Below are positions 1 through 10,913 of a DNA stretch of 64,000 bases, piece by piece. Source of the stretch: Scilla litardierei. Its lineage: Eukaryota > Streptophyta > Magnoliopsida > Asparagales > Asparagaceae. The stretch is from the NCBI GenBank assembly GCA_030789695.1, contig CM061141.1, forward strand, positions 324,493,938 through 324,557,937. Direction: 5' to 3'. The translations under genes were made by a program, and so were the position numbers. The notes below the pieces were generated by a model that saw only the letters and a list, made by a program, of their open reading frames with translations, ran no database searches and was not told where the DNA came from. The stretch's first letter is position 1; each line of letters opens with the position of its first letter.

Positions 1-305
1 TTATTAAAATAATTATATATAAATAATAAAATTATTTTATCCAAAAAATATAATTACCGCGCGCACGTCACGGCCGGCCGGCCGACGGGCGGGCGGCGGC
101 GGCGCGCGCGTGTTGAACCCAAGTTCAACTAAGTCCTCTCCCCTTCACAAAAGAGCCATACCCCAAGGGGCACACCCCTAAAGCACAACAAGCTCTTTAT
201 ATACTCCTTCAAGTCTTTTTGCCCATCCAATGTGGGACTAAAGAAAAAGGGAGGGAAAACCAAATGAGCCCAAATCCCCTTGAAAAAATTCAATAGTTTC
301 CAACA
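1..305 (-). repeat. 3' LTR of copia element (partial)
   Basis: The sequence repeats 5293-5597 with two substitutions. On the minus strand it begins TGTTGGAAAC directly after a polypurine tract. The rest of this LTR, about 470 bases by comparison with the other copy, lies outside the window. Confidence 0.93.
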
Positions 306-316
306 ATCCCCCACTA
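306..316 (-). other. Polypurine tract of copia element
   Basis: On the minus strand the purine-rich stretch GTGGGGGAT lies immediately before the TG start of the 3' LTR, where plus-strand DNA synthesis is primed. Confidence 0.75.
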
Positions 317-869
317 GAATTTTTAAAAAGTAAAACAAAAGTATATTTCATCGAGCAGTATATAATATAAGACTTGTGCATAAATAAAGGTGTCTATCGA
401 CTTGAACCTTTATATAGTGTTGATGATTTAGATTTAACTAGAGTAACTCGCAGTTTTGAACTCTATCTCTAACATCATCACACACACAACCTTATCACGG
501 TGTTGTTCATAAGCCCGTGCTTTACGGCCATGCACGTGTATCCCAGTATAGTGAATGCTCTAGATAATTTTGCCCAAAATTCCATAGGAAGCGGCCACAC
601 TTCCACATTCACATAGGTGATTCTATCAAGAGTACTCCTGTAGCTAGGTACCCCACTCCACATAGAGTATAGAATTCATTAAGAGTTAATATAAACTCAT
701 CCTTTTTTTTTGCTTCAGGATATCATGCTCAATATGATTCTTCTGGAATAGGACTAATAATTATACTAGCATGATTCTCCACATATCACTTCATGATTTG
801 TTATTACCCTTTGAACCTATTTCTCGGGATCTCCGGTCTATAGGTTGGGTTTCCCTCACAAGCGACTCA

Positions 870-3800
870 TCATTCTAAGGGCATGAGTCCCATTCCTTTC
901 GAGGTTTTAAAAACCTTCTCTCGAGCTAATCCTTTCGTCAAAGGATCAGCTAAGTTATCATCAGTACGTACATGATCAACTCTCACAGCTCCAGAGTTCA
1001 TATACTCTCTAATAGTGCTGTGCTTACGACGTATTTGTCGCCTTTTTCCGTTATAATAACGGTTCTGAATTTTTGCAATAGCTGCAGTACTATCACAATG
1101 GATCAAGATAGCTGGTATCGGTCTATCCCATAACGGATGTTCTGATAACAGGTTTCTAAGCCAACCTGCGTCTTCACTAGCTGAAGCTAGTGCAATCATC
1201 TCAGACTCCATGGTGGATTGAGCTAAGATAGTCTGTTTCTTGGATTTCCAAGATACAGCTCCACCAGCTATGCTAAAAATATAGCCACTAGTTGCCTTGG
1301 AGTCATCTGAAAGGGTGTTCCAATCAGCATCGCTATATCCTTCAAGGACAGCGGGAAACTTCTGATAATGTAATCCGAGATTCATGGTCCTCTTAAGGTA
1401 TCTCATGACTCTTTCAATAGCATACCAATGCTCAATACTAGGTCTGCTTGTAAACCTGCATAGTAATCCTACGGCATAAGCTATATCAGGTCTAGTGCAA
1501 TCAGCAGCATATCTCAGACTGCCAATAATGCTCGCATACTCAGTTTGTCTAACACCGTCGCCGGTGTTCTTGAACAATTTAACACTAGGATCATAAGGAG
1601 TACAAGCTGGTTTACGATCAAAATAATTATATTTCTTTAGAATCTTTTCAACGTAATGAGATTGATTCAAAGAAATTCCATGTTCAGACCTAGTTATTTT
1701 AATTCCAAGGATTACATTAGCTTCACCAATATCTTTCATGTCAAAGTTTGCACTTAACATGGTTTTAACTTTGTTTACAACATGAATGTTTGAACCAAAT
1801 ATCAGCATATCATCAACATAAAGACATATAATGGTGCAAGTACCATTATCAGATTTATAATATATGCATTTGTCACTTTCATTAACATTGAAACCATCAG
1901 AAATAACAAGGTTATCAAATTTTTCATGCCATTGCTTAGGTGCTTGTTTCAAACCATAAAGTGACTTATCTAATTTGCATACTTTATCTTCTTGTCCTGG
2001 AACAACGAAACCTTCAGGTTGATCCATATAGATTTCTTCTTCTAATTCACCATTTAAAAAGGCTGTTTTAACATCCATTTGGTGTATTACTAAATTATGT
2101 ATAGCAGCAATAGCTAACAGTACACGAATGGAAGTAATTCTAGATACAGGTGAAAAAGTATCAAAGAAATCTATGTTTTCTCGTTGTCTAAATCCTTTGG
2201 CTACGAGACGAGCTTTATACTTATCAATAGTTCCATCAGGTTTTAACTTCTTCTTAAGTATCCACTTACATCCTATAGATTTACATCCAGGAGGTAAGTC
2301 AACTAGATGCCAAGTTCTATTAGACTCTAGAGAGTCCATCTCATCATTAATAGCCTCTTGCCATAAATTGGCATCCAAAGAGGATAAGGCCTCGGTAAGA
2401 TTCCTAGGATCTTCTTCTAAGTTATAAGTGTAATAGTCAGGACCAAAGTCCTTAGCAACACGAGCCCTCTTACTCTTTCTAGAATCAATTTCTAATCCTT
2501 TATCAGAATCAGGAAGACTAATGTCTGGTATAGGACATGAACTAGAGCCCCCACTATTCTTAGATTTAAAAGAAAACTTATCTTCAAAGAAATCAGCATC
2601 ATTAGATTCAATAATAACATGTTCTTTCAAATCATAAAATCTATATGCTTTGCTATTTACAGCATGACCAATGAAAACACATTCATAAGCTCTACTAGCA
2701 AGTTTTCTCCTTTTAGGATCAGGAATCCTAACATAAGATAAACATCCCCAAGTTTTAAGATAGGACAGATTTGGTTTCTTATTCTTAAAAACTTCATATG
2801 GAGAAATTTTACTTTTAGATTTAGGAATCCTGTTAAACACATAGCAGGCAGTTAATAAAATTTCTCCCCACCAATGAGAAGCAGCTCCAGAGTTAAGCAT
2901 AATTGCAACAACAGATTCAGCTAAAGTTCTATTTTTTCGTTCAGCTTTACCATTCATTTCAGGAGAATAAGGAGCAGTCTTCTCATGAATAATACCATGT
3001 GAATTATAAAATTCATTAAAAATTGTTGAGTCATATTCAGTTCCTCGATCACTACGTAATCTTTTTATCTTTTTATTACACTGATTTTCAATTTCAGTAA
3101 CAAAAGATTTAAACATGTCAAATGCATCACTTTTATTTTTCATTAGATAGACAACAGTATAATCAGAACAATCATCAATAAAAGTTATAAAATATCTTTT
3201 TCCATTTCTAGTCAAGACACCATCAAATTCACATATGTCAGAATGAATTAAATCAAGTGGCTCTGATTCTCTTGAAACAGATTTATGTGGTGTCTTAGTT
3301 ATTTTGGCTTGACTACAGAATTCACATTTCTCAAAATCATCCAAAGACAATTTAGGAATAAGGTCTAAGTTACTCATATTTTTAATAAGGCGTTTGTTAA
3401 CATGACAGAGTCTAGCATGCCAGATATTAAAAGAACACAACATATAAGCAGAAGCTGAACCTTTATTAATATCAATGTTCAACTTAAACATACCATCAGT
3501 GGCATACCCTTTCCCAACAAAAACATTGTTTTTAGCAATGGTATACATATCAGCACCTATAGTTTGAGTGAACCCAGCCTTGTTGAGAAGGTAGCCCGAA
3601 ACCAGATTCTTCCTCATCTCTGGAGTATGCATGACCTCTTTAAGAGTTACAGTCTTTCCAGAGGTAAACTTCAAATCTACATCGCCTGTACCAGCAACAA
3701 TAGTGGAGTGGGAATCTCCCAACAACACTTTCTTGTCCTTTGTATCAGAATAGGACTTGAATTTTCCACGATCATAACAAACATGGCGCGAGGCACCAGT

Positions 3801-4745
3801 GTCTATCCACCACCCTTCAGTACCTCCAATTGCATTGACTTCAGAAATCATTGCAATCAGATCCTCTTCGGTAAGGTTCGCCTGCGGTGCAGGACGACGC
3901 TTATTCCGACAGTTCCGAGCCAAATGGCCAGGCTTGTTACAGTTATAGCAAATAAACTGTACCGAATCATTCTTTGAAGGGGGTTTTGGTCCATTCTGAG
4001 TTCTAGGAACATTTTTGTTCTGGTTGAATCGATTTCGATTCTGATTCTGATTCTTCATGAATTTACCTTTAGGTTTCAGAATAACAGATTTCTTACTGTT
4101 AGAAACAGCATTAATTTCTTCCTTTTTGTCTTGTTTACGGGCCTCCTCCTCAATCCGAAGACTGGTTATCAAACTTTCTAAGGAAAATTCCTTAGTTTTG
4201 TGCCTAAGGGTATTTTTAAAATCTTTCCAGGCAGGGGGTAACTTGTCTATGAGTACAGCGACTTGAAATTGTTCATCTAGAGTCATACCTTCAGAAACAA
4301 TTTCATGAGCTATCTTCTGTAGCTCGTCAGACTGAACCTCCACAGACTTGTCGTCTGTCATCTGGAACTTCAGGTAGCGACTGACTGCGTATTTCTTTGA
4401 GCCAGCCTCCTCTGTGTCGTACTTCTTCTGCAGTGCTTCCCAGACTTCATTTGCTGTTTTGTGAGAACTATAGTAATCATAGAGATCGTCAGAAAGACCA
4501 TTAAGAATATAGTTTTTGCACAGGAAGTCATGATCATCCCAGGTTTGGAATTCTTTGAGCTGAGCATCAGAAGGATTTTCGGGTAGAAGCAGAAGAGGCT
4601 TTTCAGTTTTACAGACGTAGGCAACAGTTTTGGTGGTAAGAAAAAACAACATTTTCTGTTGCCAACGTTTGAAATGGGATCCAGAAAAGCGGAAGGGTTT
4701 GTTTAGGTCAGAGGCAACAAGCACAGTTTCGGTTTCAGAAGTCAT
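870..4745 (-). CDS. Ty1-copia Gag-Pol polyprotein, intact
   Basis: A single 1291-residue frame starting [12 protein letters not shown], with the domain order Gag, protease, integrase, RT, RNase H that defines Ty1-copia. Visible in order: a UBN2-type Gag region (about residues 15-230); a CCHC knuckle [14 protein letters not shown] near 265; a protease motif WIDTGAS near 315; an integrase core with HSD near 500, a DRG motif and then [10 protein letters not shown]; an RT region containing [27 protein letters not shown] and the catalytic LYVDDM; and an RNase H region with GYSDADW and ending DPLTKG. Length and order are normal for an autonomous copia polyprotein, and there is no frameshift or internal stop. 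The product should act in cytoplasmic particles and, after reverse transcription, in nuclear integration. It is likely transcribed from the LTR at 4825-5597. Confidence 0.96.
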   Translation of the reverse strand: MTSETETVLVASDLNKPFRFSGSHFKRWQQKMLFFLTTKTVAYVCKTEKPLLLLPENPSDAQLKEFQTWDDHDFLCKNYILNGLSDDLYDYYSSHKTANEVWEALQKKYDTEEAGSKKYAVSRYLKFQMTDDKSVEVQSDELQKIAHEIVSEGMTLDEQFQVAVLIDKLPPAWKDFKNTLRHKTKEFSLESLITSLRIEEEARKQDKKEEINAVSNSKKSVILKPKGKFMKNQNQNRNRFNQNKNVPRTQNGPKPPSKNDSVQFICYNCNKPGHLARNCRNKRRPAPQANLTEEDLIAMISEVNAIGGTEGWWIDTGASRHVCYDRGKFKSYSDTKDKKVLLGDSHSTIVAGTGDVDLKFTSGKTVTLKEVMHTPEMRKNLVSGYLLNKAGFTQTIGADMYTIAKNNVFVGKGYATDGMFKLNIDINKGSASAYMLCSFNIWHARLCHVNKRLIKNMSNLDLIPKLSLDDFEKCEFCSQAKITKTPHKSVSRESEPLDLIHSDICEFDGVLTRNGKRYFITFIDDCSDYTVVYLMKNKSDAFDMFKSFVTEIENQCNKKIKRLRSDRGTEYDSTIFNEFYNSHGIIHEKTAPYSPEMNGKAERKNRTLAESVVAIMLNSGAASHWWGEILLTACYVFNRIPKSKSKISPYEVFKNKKPNLSYLKTWGCLSYVRIPDPKRRKLASRAYECVFIGHAVNSKAYRFYDLKEHVIIESNDADFFEDKFSFKSKNSGGSSSCPIPDISLPDSDKGLEIDSRKSKRARVAKDFGPDYYTYNLEEDPRNLTEALSSLDANLWQEAINDEMDSLESNRTWHLVDLPPGCKSIGCKWILKKKLKPDGTIDKYKARLVAKGFRQRENIDFFDTFSPVSRITSIRVLLAIAAIHNLVIHQMDVKTAFLNGELEEEIYMDQPEGFVVPGQEDKVCKLDKSLYGLKQAPKQWHEKFDNLVISDGFNVNESDKCIYYKSDNGTCTIICLYVDDMLIFGSNIHVVNKVKTMLSANFDMKDIGEANVILGIKITRSEHGISLNQSHYVEKILKKYNYFDRKPACTPYDPSVKLFKNTGDGVRQTEYASIIGSLRYAADCTRPDIAYAVGLLCRFTSRPSIEHWYAIERVMRYLKRTMNLGLHYQKFPAVLEGYSDADWNTLSDDSKATSGYIFSIAGGAVSWKSKKQTILAQSTMESEMIALASASEDAGWLRNLLSEHPLWDRPIPAILIHCDSTAAIAKIQNRYYNGKRRQIRRKHSTIREYMNSGAVRVDHVRTDDNLADPLTKGLAREKVFKTSKGMGLMPLE

Positions 4746-4810
4746 GGCAGAATGAGCGTCTTAAAATTGTTGAAATAGTTGCTGAAGAAAACCGAAAGAA
4801 GAGAGAGGAA

Positions 4811-4824
4811 CGATGTTACCAAAA
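4811..4824 (-). other. Probable primer binding site of copia element
   Basis: On the minus strand the LTR ends CATTCA and is followed by TTTTGGTAACATCG. This resembles, but does not match, the common TGGTATCAGAGC initiator-Met site. The position is right, but the tRNA is uncertain. Confidence 0.45.
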
Positions 4825-5597
4825 TGAATGAAAGGGGCTGAGTCGCGGACTAGGTCGCTTTTTTTAAGACGTTTCGCGGCTCTGCCCAAAGTTGTGCAAG
4901 CAGTTGATAGCCCCGCCGTCCCAAGGATAAAACAGCCCAGATGAACCTCTGTGATCGATCAAATCTGCACAGGAAGAGATCGAGGAAGAACAACACCAAA
5001 AAAGAACTGCTCGGGATCAAAGAAGAACAGAAAAAAAAACTTTCTAAGAGGAAGAATTTTCACAGACAGAGGAAGAGACAGACGGGAAAAATTTTCGACT
5101 GTCAAATGAAAACCAAACGATGTCCTTTTATAATGAAAATTTGTAACGGAAAGTAATTAAACCGATTTAATTCTAGATCTGAATTAATACGTGTTAAATT
5201 CAGATCTGGGATTAAAGACGGTAATAAAATCTGGATTAAAACAAAAAACGTTTAGATTTGTAAATTTAAACCGTTTGAAATTTAAATTTGGTTTATTAAA
5301 ATAATTATATATAAATAATAAAATTATTTTATCCAAAAAATATAATTACCGCGCGCACGTCACGGCCGGCCGGCCGGCGGGCGGGCGGCGGCGGCGCGCG
5401 CGTGTTGAACCCAAGTTCAACTAAGTCCTCTCCCCTTCACAAAAGAGCCATACCCCAAGGGGCACACCCCTAAAGCACAACAAGCTCTTTATATACTCCT
5501 TCAAGTATTTTTGCCCATCCAATGTGGGACTAAAGAAAAAGGGAGGGAAAACCAAATGAGCCCAAATCCCCTTGAAAAAATTCAATAGTTTCCAACA
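4825..5597 (-). repeat. 5' LTR of copia element
   Basis: On the minus strand it runs from TGTTGG at 5597 to TTCA at 4825, about 773 bases. Its first 305 bases match the 3' LTR. The left boundary is inferred from the terminal CA and the adjacent primer-site-like sequence, because the matching end of the 3' LTR is outside the window. Confidence 0.8.
5124..5132 (-). promoter_or_regulatory. LTR TATA box
   Basis: Minus-strand TATAAAAGG lies inside the 5' LTR about 390 bases upstream of the Gag start codon. It is a good candidate for the core promoter of the copia RNA. No experiment supports it here. Confidence 0.55.
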
Positions 5598-6561
5598 GCC
5601 GTGGGGTCGGCCGATGGCGCATTCGCTTGAGCGGGAAGGCGCGGCTCCGTTCTCCGGCAGGCCGAGGGGTAGCCTCGGCGGGATGACAACCTCCGGGATC
5701 GGTTGAGGTGAGGGACGCGCGGATCTTCGCATCGGCCCACCGAAGGGTAGCGTCGGCAGAGAGTTGCCTTCTGGTGGTGGAGATGAGCGGACTCGAGGAC
5801 GAGGGCGCTCGGCTCCGGTTGGGAGGACGTCGAGGCGTAGCCTCGGCGTCGCTGGATCTCCTGGACCTGAATAGACGAGAGAGAGCTCGTCGGGGGGGGG
5901 GGGGGGGGGTTAAACCTTGGTTCCGACCGATTCCCCTCCGATGCCAAAGTCAGATCTGGTCTTAGGGATGCTCGGTGGGATCGGGCTTGGGTCGCAGAGA
6001 GACCAAGAACCGATCCTCGAGCCGAGCTATGGAGGAGGAATATGTAAAGGCGGAAGAATGTGTAAGAGGGAATTTGGGATATCTCCGTTGTAGATCATGA
6101 AGATCCGGCCTCTGTGGATGACGCTCCCTCCCTCCTCATATAGGCCAACCCTCCTAATAATATGCCATGATGTGACATCATGGCCATCATTCATGGGGAC
6201 GTGCAAATGGGGAAGTGTTGACCCCACTGATGGTGCCCATTTGATGAGGGAATGAATGTCTTGAGTATCGCCATGATGACTAGAGTTAAGGCCATTAAGT
6301 CGGGCCATGATGATTGGAGTTAAGGCCATTATTGGCGAGAATGATGGCACTCAGCGGTTGCCATATTTGGTGAACGCTTCCTCGATTTGGGCCCCGATTT
6401 TCTCCACTATGGAAGCGTGCAGTCTCTTGGGCCTTCGTCTTGGATGGAGAAGCGCGGCCCATCCGTAAGATTCTTGGGCCGGGGCCCCAATGCCGCAGAA
6501 GACTGGTTGATTGTTCGTAGCTGACTCGGCTCCTCAGGGACCGGTCAAAATAGTCGTATCA
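5598..6561 (-). repeat. 3' LTR of non-autonomous gypsy element (interrupted)
   Basis: Matches 11040-11993 along its length with scattered substitutions and small indels, including a run of about 18 G at 5891-5908 that is absent from the other copy. It ends TCA at 6561. Its missing first part should lie to the left of the window, beyond the copia insertion. Confidence 0.85.
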
Positions 6562-6580
6562 ATTGCCCCCATCTTCTGAG
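6562..6580 (-). other. Polypurine tract of non-autonomous gypsy element
   Basis: Minus-strand AAGATGGGGGCAAT sits directly before the TGATACG start of the 3' LTR. Confidence 0.7.
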
Positions 6581-6683
6581 CTCTACCATTGTTAAGGTGG
6601 AGGCCAGGAGATGTAGTATAGGAGGGAGAAGATGGTCCTTTTGTAAAATCGGTCCGGCTTACCGAGCCAACTAGTGACAATAA

Positions 6684-7490
6684 GTTGTCGAGATTCGTTC
6701 GGTGGCGAGGGGAGTTGCCCCTCGGCTTACGGCTGACGAAGGAGTGGATCGGCCAGCTGGGGGAGTTGCCCCTCGGCTTACGGCTGACGAAGGAGTGGAT
6801 CGGCCAGCTGGGGGAGTTGTCCCCAGCCTTACGACCGACCCATTCGTTCGGTGGCGAGGGGAGTTGCCCCTCGGCTTACGGCCGACGAAGGAGTGGATCG
6901 GCCAGCTGGGGGAGTTGCCCCCGGGAGTTTCCCCCAGCCTTACGACCGACCCGTTCGTTCGATGACGAGGGAAGTTGCCCCTTGGCTTACGGCCGATGAA
7001 GGAGTGGATCGGCCAGCTGGGGGAGTTGCCCCCAGCCTTACGACCTTCTCGTTCGTTCGGTGGCGAGGGGAGTTGCCACTTGGCTTACGGCCGACGAAGG
7101 AGTGGATCGGCCAGCTGGGGGAGTTGCCCCCAGCCTTACGACCGACCCGTTCGTTCGGTGGCGAGGGGAGTTGCCCTTCGGCTTACGGTCGACGAAGGAG
7201 TGGATCGGCCAGCTGGGAGAGTTGCCCCAGCCTTACGACTGACCGTTCGTTCGGTGGCGAGGGAGTTGCCCCTCGGCTTACTACCGACGAAGGAGTGGAT
7301 CGGCCAGCTGGGGGAGTTGCCCTCAGCCTTACGACTGACCCGTTCGTTCGGTGGCGAGGAAAGTTGTCCCTCGGCTTATGGCCGACGAAGGAGTGGATCG
7401 GCCAGCTGGGGGAGTTTCCCCTAGCCTTACGACCGACCCGTTCGTTCGGTGATGAGGGGAGTTGCCCCTCGACTTACGACTGACGAAGGA
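6684..7490. repeat. Tandem array, ~97-bp unit, about 8 copies
   Basis: The phrase TTCGTTCGGTGGCGAGG recurs near 6690, 6845, 6954, 7050, 7150, 7247, 7344 and 7440. Each copy is followed by a GCCGACGAAGGAGTGGATCG block and GGGGGAGTTGCCC blocks. Spacing is close to 97 bases after the first, longer, unit. Long open frames through this GC-rich repeat vary from unit to unit and show no known domain, so I treat them as repeat-generated. Confidence 0.9.
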
Positions 7491-7683
7491 GTGCTCGGCC
7501 TACTGGGGGGTTGCCCCAGCCCTTCGGCCGATCCGTTCATTTGGTTGCGAGGGGGGTTGCCCCTCGACTTAGGGCCGACGAAAGGAGTGAAGACATTCGA
7601 AGTTTCCATGGAGGTGCTCTGCAACTACTTCGTCCAGCTCGGGTTGATGCAGGAGCTGTTCGGTAAGCGGAGACCCAACATCA

Positions 7684-7945
7684 CGGTCGGAGGAGCGGTC
7701 TGGATGCTCGAACTCGTATGGTGGTGCTTCGGCAAGATCGGCTCGGCACAGTCGGAGGAGCGGTCTGGATGCTCGAACTCGGACGGTGGTGCTTTGGCCA
7801 GATCGGCTCTGCCACGGTCGGAGGAGCGGTCTGTATGCTCGAACTCGGACGGTGGTGCTTCGACCAGATCAGCTCGGCCACGGTCGGAGGAGCTGCTTGG
7901 ATGCTCACACTCGGACGACGGTGCTCCGGCCGGATCGGCTGCCAT
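7684..7945. repeat. Tandem array, ~67-bp unit, 4 copies
   Basis: GTCGGAGGAGCGGTCTGGATG and close variants recur near 7686, 7753, 7819 and 7883, each followed by CTCGAACTCGGACGGTGGTGC or similar. It is a second, unrelated minisatellite in the same retroelement interior. Confidence 0.85.
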
Positions 7946-8828
7946 GCTCGCCCCCCGGAAGTGGAGCCGGTGGAGGTTTTGCATTGCCTCTTGCCTCAGT
8001 TTCGGCTTCGTTGCCGTTGGGTGAGCTTGGAACACGTAGGTTGTACTGGTCCTCCAGTGTACGCTGTCCTTGTCCCCTTCACGGCTCAGTTTTTCCCAGA
8101 CAGGTGGCAAACTTGAGTCGTCGAAAACTTCATTGAGTTGGCACAAGTCGATGAGCTCGGACTGAGGTTGATATGCTAGCTCGGCTGGTTTAGACAGGGG
8201 CAAGCTTGGCTTAAAGCGCCATCGGAGGCTCGTCATGGTCGGAGGCTCGGCCTGGCCTTGGCCATCTCGTGGTCGGTCAGGCTCATCTGGTTGGTCTCCT
8301 CCTGAGTATTGGCTGAGTGATCATGTTCACCAAGCTCGTGTCATTGACGTAAGAATGTCTTCGATCCCCCAGCTTAAAATGCGATGCTTTTGAGATCGTC
8401 ACTAAAGCTCAGATGTGGACCCACAAAGCAAGCGGGAAGGACTGGAGGCTCGGATCGAGTGTTGGGAACTCCGATCGAGCTTGGACGTGTCAGGCGCAGC
8501 TTTGATCTTTGGTCGAAGGATGCGCAGCTGCCACGACTTCGATCGATTAAGGCGTGACACCTCCGATCCTGGTTGGGTTCCGGCATCGCGTCTTCGATCT
8601 CGTTTTGACGATGCTTGGAAACTTCGATCTTCAGTCGATCGACGTTGGGGGGCTTCGGATTCTCTGTCAATCGTCTTCTAGAAGTCTTTATCGTCGTCGA
8701 TCGAGGCCTAAGAGCCTCAATTCAAGTCGAACGATGTGTGGGAGCTTTCGATCCCGATCGATTTCTTCCTGGGAGTCTTCATCTCTTGAATTCGACATAG
8801 CTCGAGTGTCGATTGGTTGAATTCTGAC
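7946..8828. other. Non-coding interior of gypsy element
   Basis: No recognisable protein domain on either strand. The segment is rich in CGATC-type words. Nothing beyond membership of the element can be stated. Confidence 0.6.
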
Positions 8829-9009
8829 TAGGGATGAGAATGGGCATGCCCAAAGCCTGATTGGGCTTCCAAATGGGCATGCCACATCATCATCCCTACA
8901 ATTCCTTCACAAATTTTAGAAAAATTTGTGAAGGAATTGTAGGGATGATGATGTGGCATGCCTATTTGGAAGCCCAATTGGGCTTTGGGCATGCCCATTC
9001 TCATCCCTA
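8829..9009. mobile_element. Fold-back hAT-type MITE
   Basis: A 181-bp near-perfect palindrome with arms of about 90 bases differing at only a few positions. It starts TAGGGATGAGAATGGGC and ends with the reverse complement of that sequence. It is flanked by identical 8-bp copies of ATTCTGAC at 8821-8828 and 9010-9017. An 8-bp target duplication plus a TAGGGATGA-type end fits the hAT superfamily. It has no coding capacity, so a hAT transposase from elsewhere would have moved it. Confidence 0.92.
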
Positions 9010-9017
9010 ATTCTGAC

Positions 9018-10893
9018 CCGGATCGAGGGTTGATTGGTGGGAACCGACGTAGCTGAGGCGTCTCGCCGCGCCGACGTCGCCGAGGGTCAATCTCCTCTTC
9101 TGGATCAGATGTAACTGGCTGCCTGAGGTCGTCTTTTGGGGATGAGCTGACGCGTTGATCGATAGCCGTCCTCGACCCGGGGAAGGCCGGAGGAGCTGCT
9201 GATGACCCGTTGGTGAGCTCATTATCCTGAGGCGCTGGGAACGAAGAGGTTGGACTGCAAGGCCATCCTCAGAGTTGTTGGGCTTTACAAGGATTTACAG
9301 AGGTTGAGTTTGATGAAGATGCCTTAGAGATAATACTGTATAGAACTACTTGGAGATGCCTTTGAGAAATATTTGAGAATAAGACAACATCGTTTATAGA
9401 GGTCACTCGTTGTTTGCTTCTCAAATATCCCCCCAGGGGTTTTGGTGTTTGATTCCAGCCCCGGAAACTCCGATGCTTGGGCGTCGAAGGAGATTTAAGT
9501 CTCGGTAGTTCAGTTAGAGAGATACCTCAACCAGACGTGCTTAGTTGGTCGGGATCCTTCCCTCGGAATGCTTAGTTTGGGTCGGCGAGGCAGTTCGGCG
9601 AGTAGAGGTAGATTTGCATTGGCTGAACTCCAATGGAGGGCCCAAGACTCGTAGAATCTCCGTCGGAGCGGTTTGAGTTCGAAGGGATGGCAGAGCTCGG
9701 TGGAAGGAGAATCGATCCTCGCAACTCAATCGAAGGAAGAACCGAGCGCGTTGACTCAGTCGGAGGAAGAGACGAACTCAGCATCCCATTGAGCTTTGGT
9801 GGTTTGGTGCTAGGCAGCTTGACGAGGGTGACTCGGATGGTTGCCTTGGCCGGTAGGTGGGTAGCTCGAACAAGGGAATTTGACAGCTCGGGAATTAGTC
9901 GACACTGCCATTTTAGAGTTGCTAGGTTGGTGGAACACCTCCGGTGAGCTCCAATGGATGGCTGCTGCCCTCGCTCCGTGGTGATTGATCTGGGGTCGGT
10001 GACACTTGGTGGGGGGAGCTCCAACGGTGATTCGGAGAGCTCGAGGCGATTTCGGGCAGGCGGGCTCCAATCCGAGGGGAGCTTGATCGTACGAGCTCTA
10101 CCGGACGAGATCTGAGCTAAGGGAAGCCTGATTGGATCATAGGGGGCTCGATCGGACGAGCCAGGCTGGACGAATTCCGTCGGTCAAGATCTGGTCCGAG
10201 GAGGTCGGACACCCATGCCAACCAGATGAGACTTGATCTGTAGAGAGCTTGATCAGATCGAGCTGGGGAGGATCTTTGGCGGAAGAGTTTGTCAAGTCTG
10301 GGCCTGAATACATTGAAGGCATGTCAAGATTGACGAGCTGTATGAAGGTGGCCAATCAAGCCATCGCTGGAAGAGGCGATCTTTTTCTGTTTTGTGGGGA
10401 AGATGTACGAAGTTGGGGCTGCCACCGTTTCGATGACAGGGAAGACTAGGATCTTGACCCTGACGGGTCAGCACATTACGGATCTTGCCTCTCGTTCGCC
10501 AAGATCTGGCCGATCCATTGGTCAACAACGTCTTGCTGAGACAAGGTCGGGGGTATGCAGATGCCGACGAGCAGTTTTGACGGTGACGACGACGGATCGT
10601 AGGACGCAGAGGCCTTTGGTTAGCGAAGAGAGGCCCAGGTCAGATCTTGGCTCAGATCGTCGCCTCCATCGTCATCGGGGGTGGACGAGTAGGATGAGAA
10701 CGATCTGTTGACAGGAGGGGTGAGGCCGATGGGTGCTTTGTAGCCGAAGGCGGTCGATGTGGGACCCATCGTGTCGGAGGCGGTGGACCACCAGTAGTGT
10801 CGCCCTTTCTCTCTTCCTCTCGTGAGAGATATAAACTTTGATCGAATGGAATGAGTCATTCTCTGTGCGGTTGTTGTCGTGGATGTTGGCTTG
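9018..10893. other. Non-coding interior of gypsy element, right part
   Basis: No known protein domain or clear repeat. Short open frames occur on both strands but share no motif with Gag or Pol. By position it is the untranslated leader next to the primer site. Confidence 0.6.
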
Positions 10894-10911
10894 TTCCCAC
10901 AGATGGTGCCA
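10894..10911 (-). other. Primer binding site, Tat-type
   Basis: Minus-strand TGGCACCATCTGTGGGAA begins two bases after the 5' LTR ends. This sequence type is typical of Tat-lineage gypsy elements. It fixes both the LTR boundary and the element's orientation. Confidence 0.85.
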
Positions 10912-10913
10912 AA

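Larger units (their letters stand above)
1..5597 (-). mobile_element. Ty1-copia LTR retrotransposon (Tork-like), nearly complete
   Basis: A minus-strand copia element with one uninterrupted gag-pol frame between two LTRs. The 5' LTR is at 4825-5597. The 3' LTR is cut by the window edge, so only its first 305 bases (1-305) are visible. Over those 305 bases the two LTRs differ at only two positions, so the insertion looks recent. It sits inside an LTR of another element: the sequence from 5598 onward matches the copy at 11040 onward without interruption. The base pairs GCCGT right after the insertion are the expected 5-bp target duplication, but the partner copy lies outside the window. The Tork-like assignment rests on the look of the RT region and is an inference. 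Confidence 0.93.

Noticed and set aside
6684..7490. CRISPR array
   Set aside because: Units are contiguous tandem repeats without unique spacers, in plant nuclear DNA inside a retroelement.
6685..7624. Long GC-rich open frames (up to about 210 codons) across the tandem array
   Set aside because: They run through the ~97-bp repeats in several frames and on both strands. The peptide is only the repeat translated, with no domain.
7625..8236. 203-codon minus-strand open frame
   Set aside because: It overlaps the ~67-bp array; the repeated EFEHPDRSSDRG-type peptide comes from the repeat and has no counterpart I recognise.
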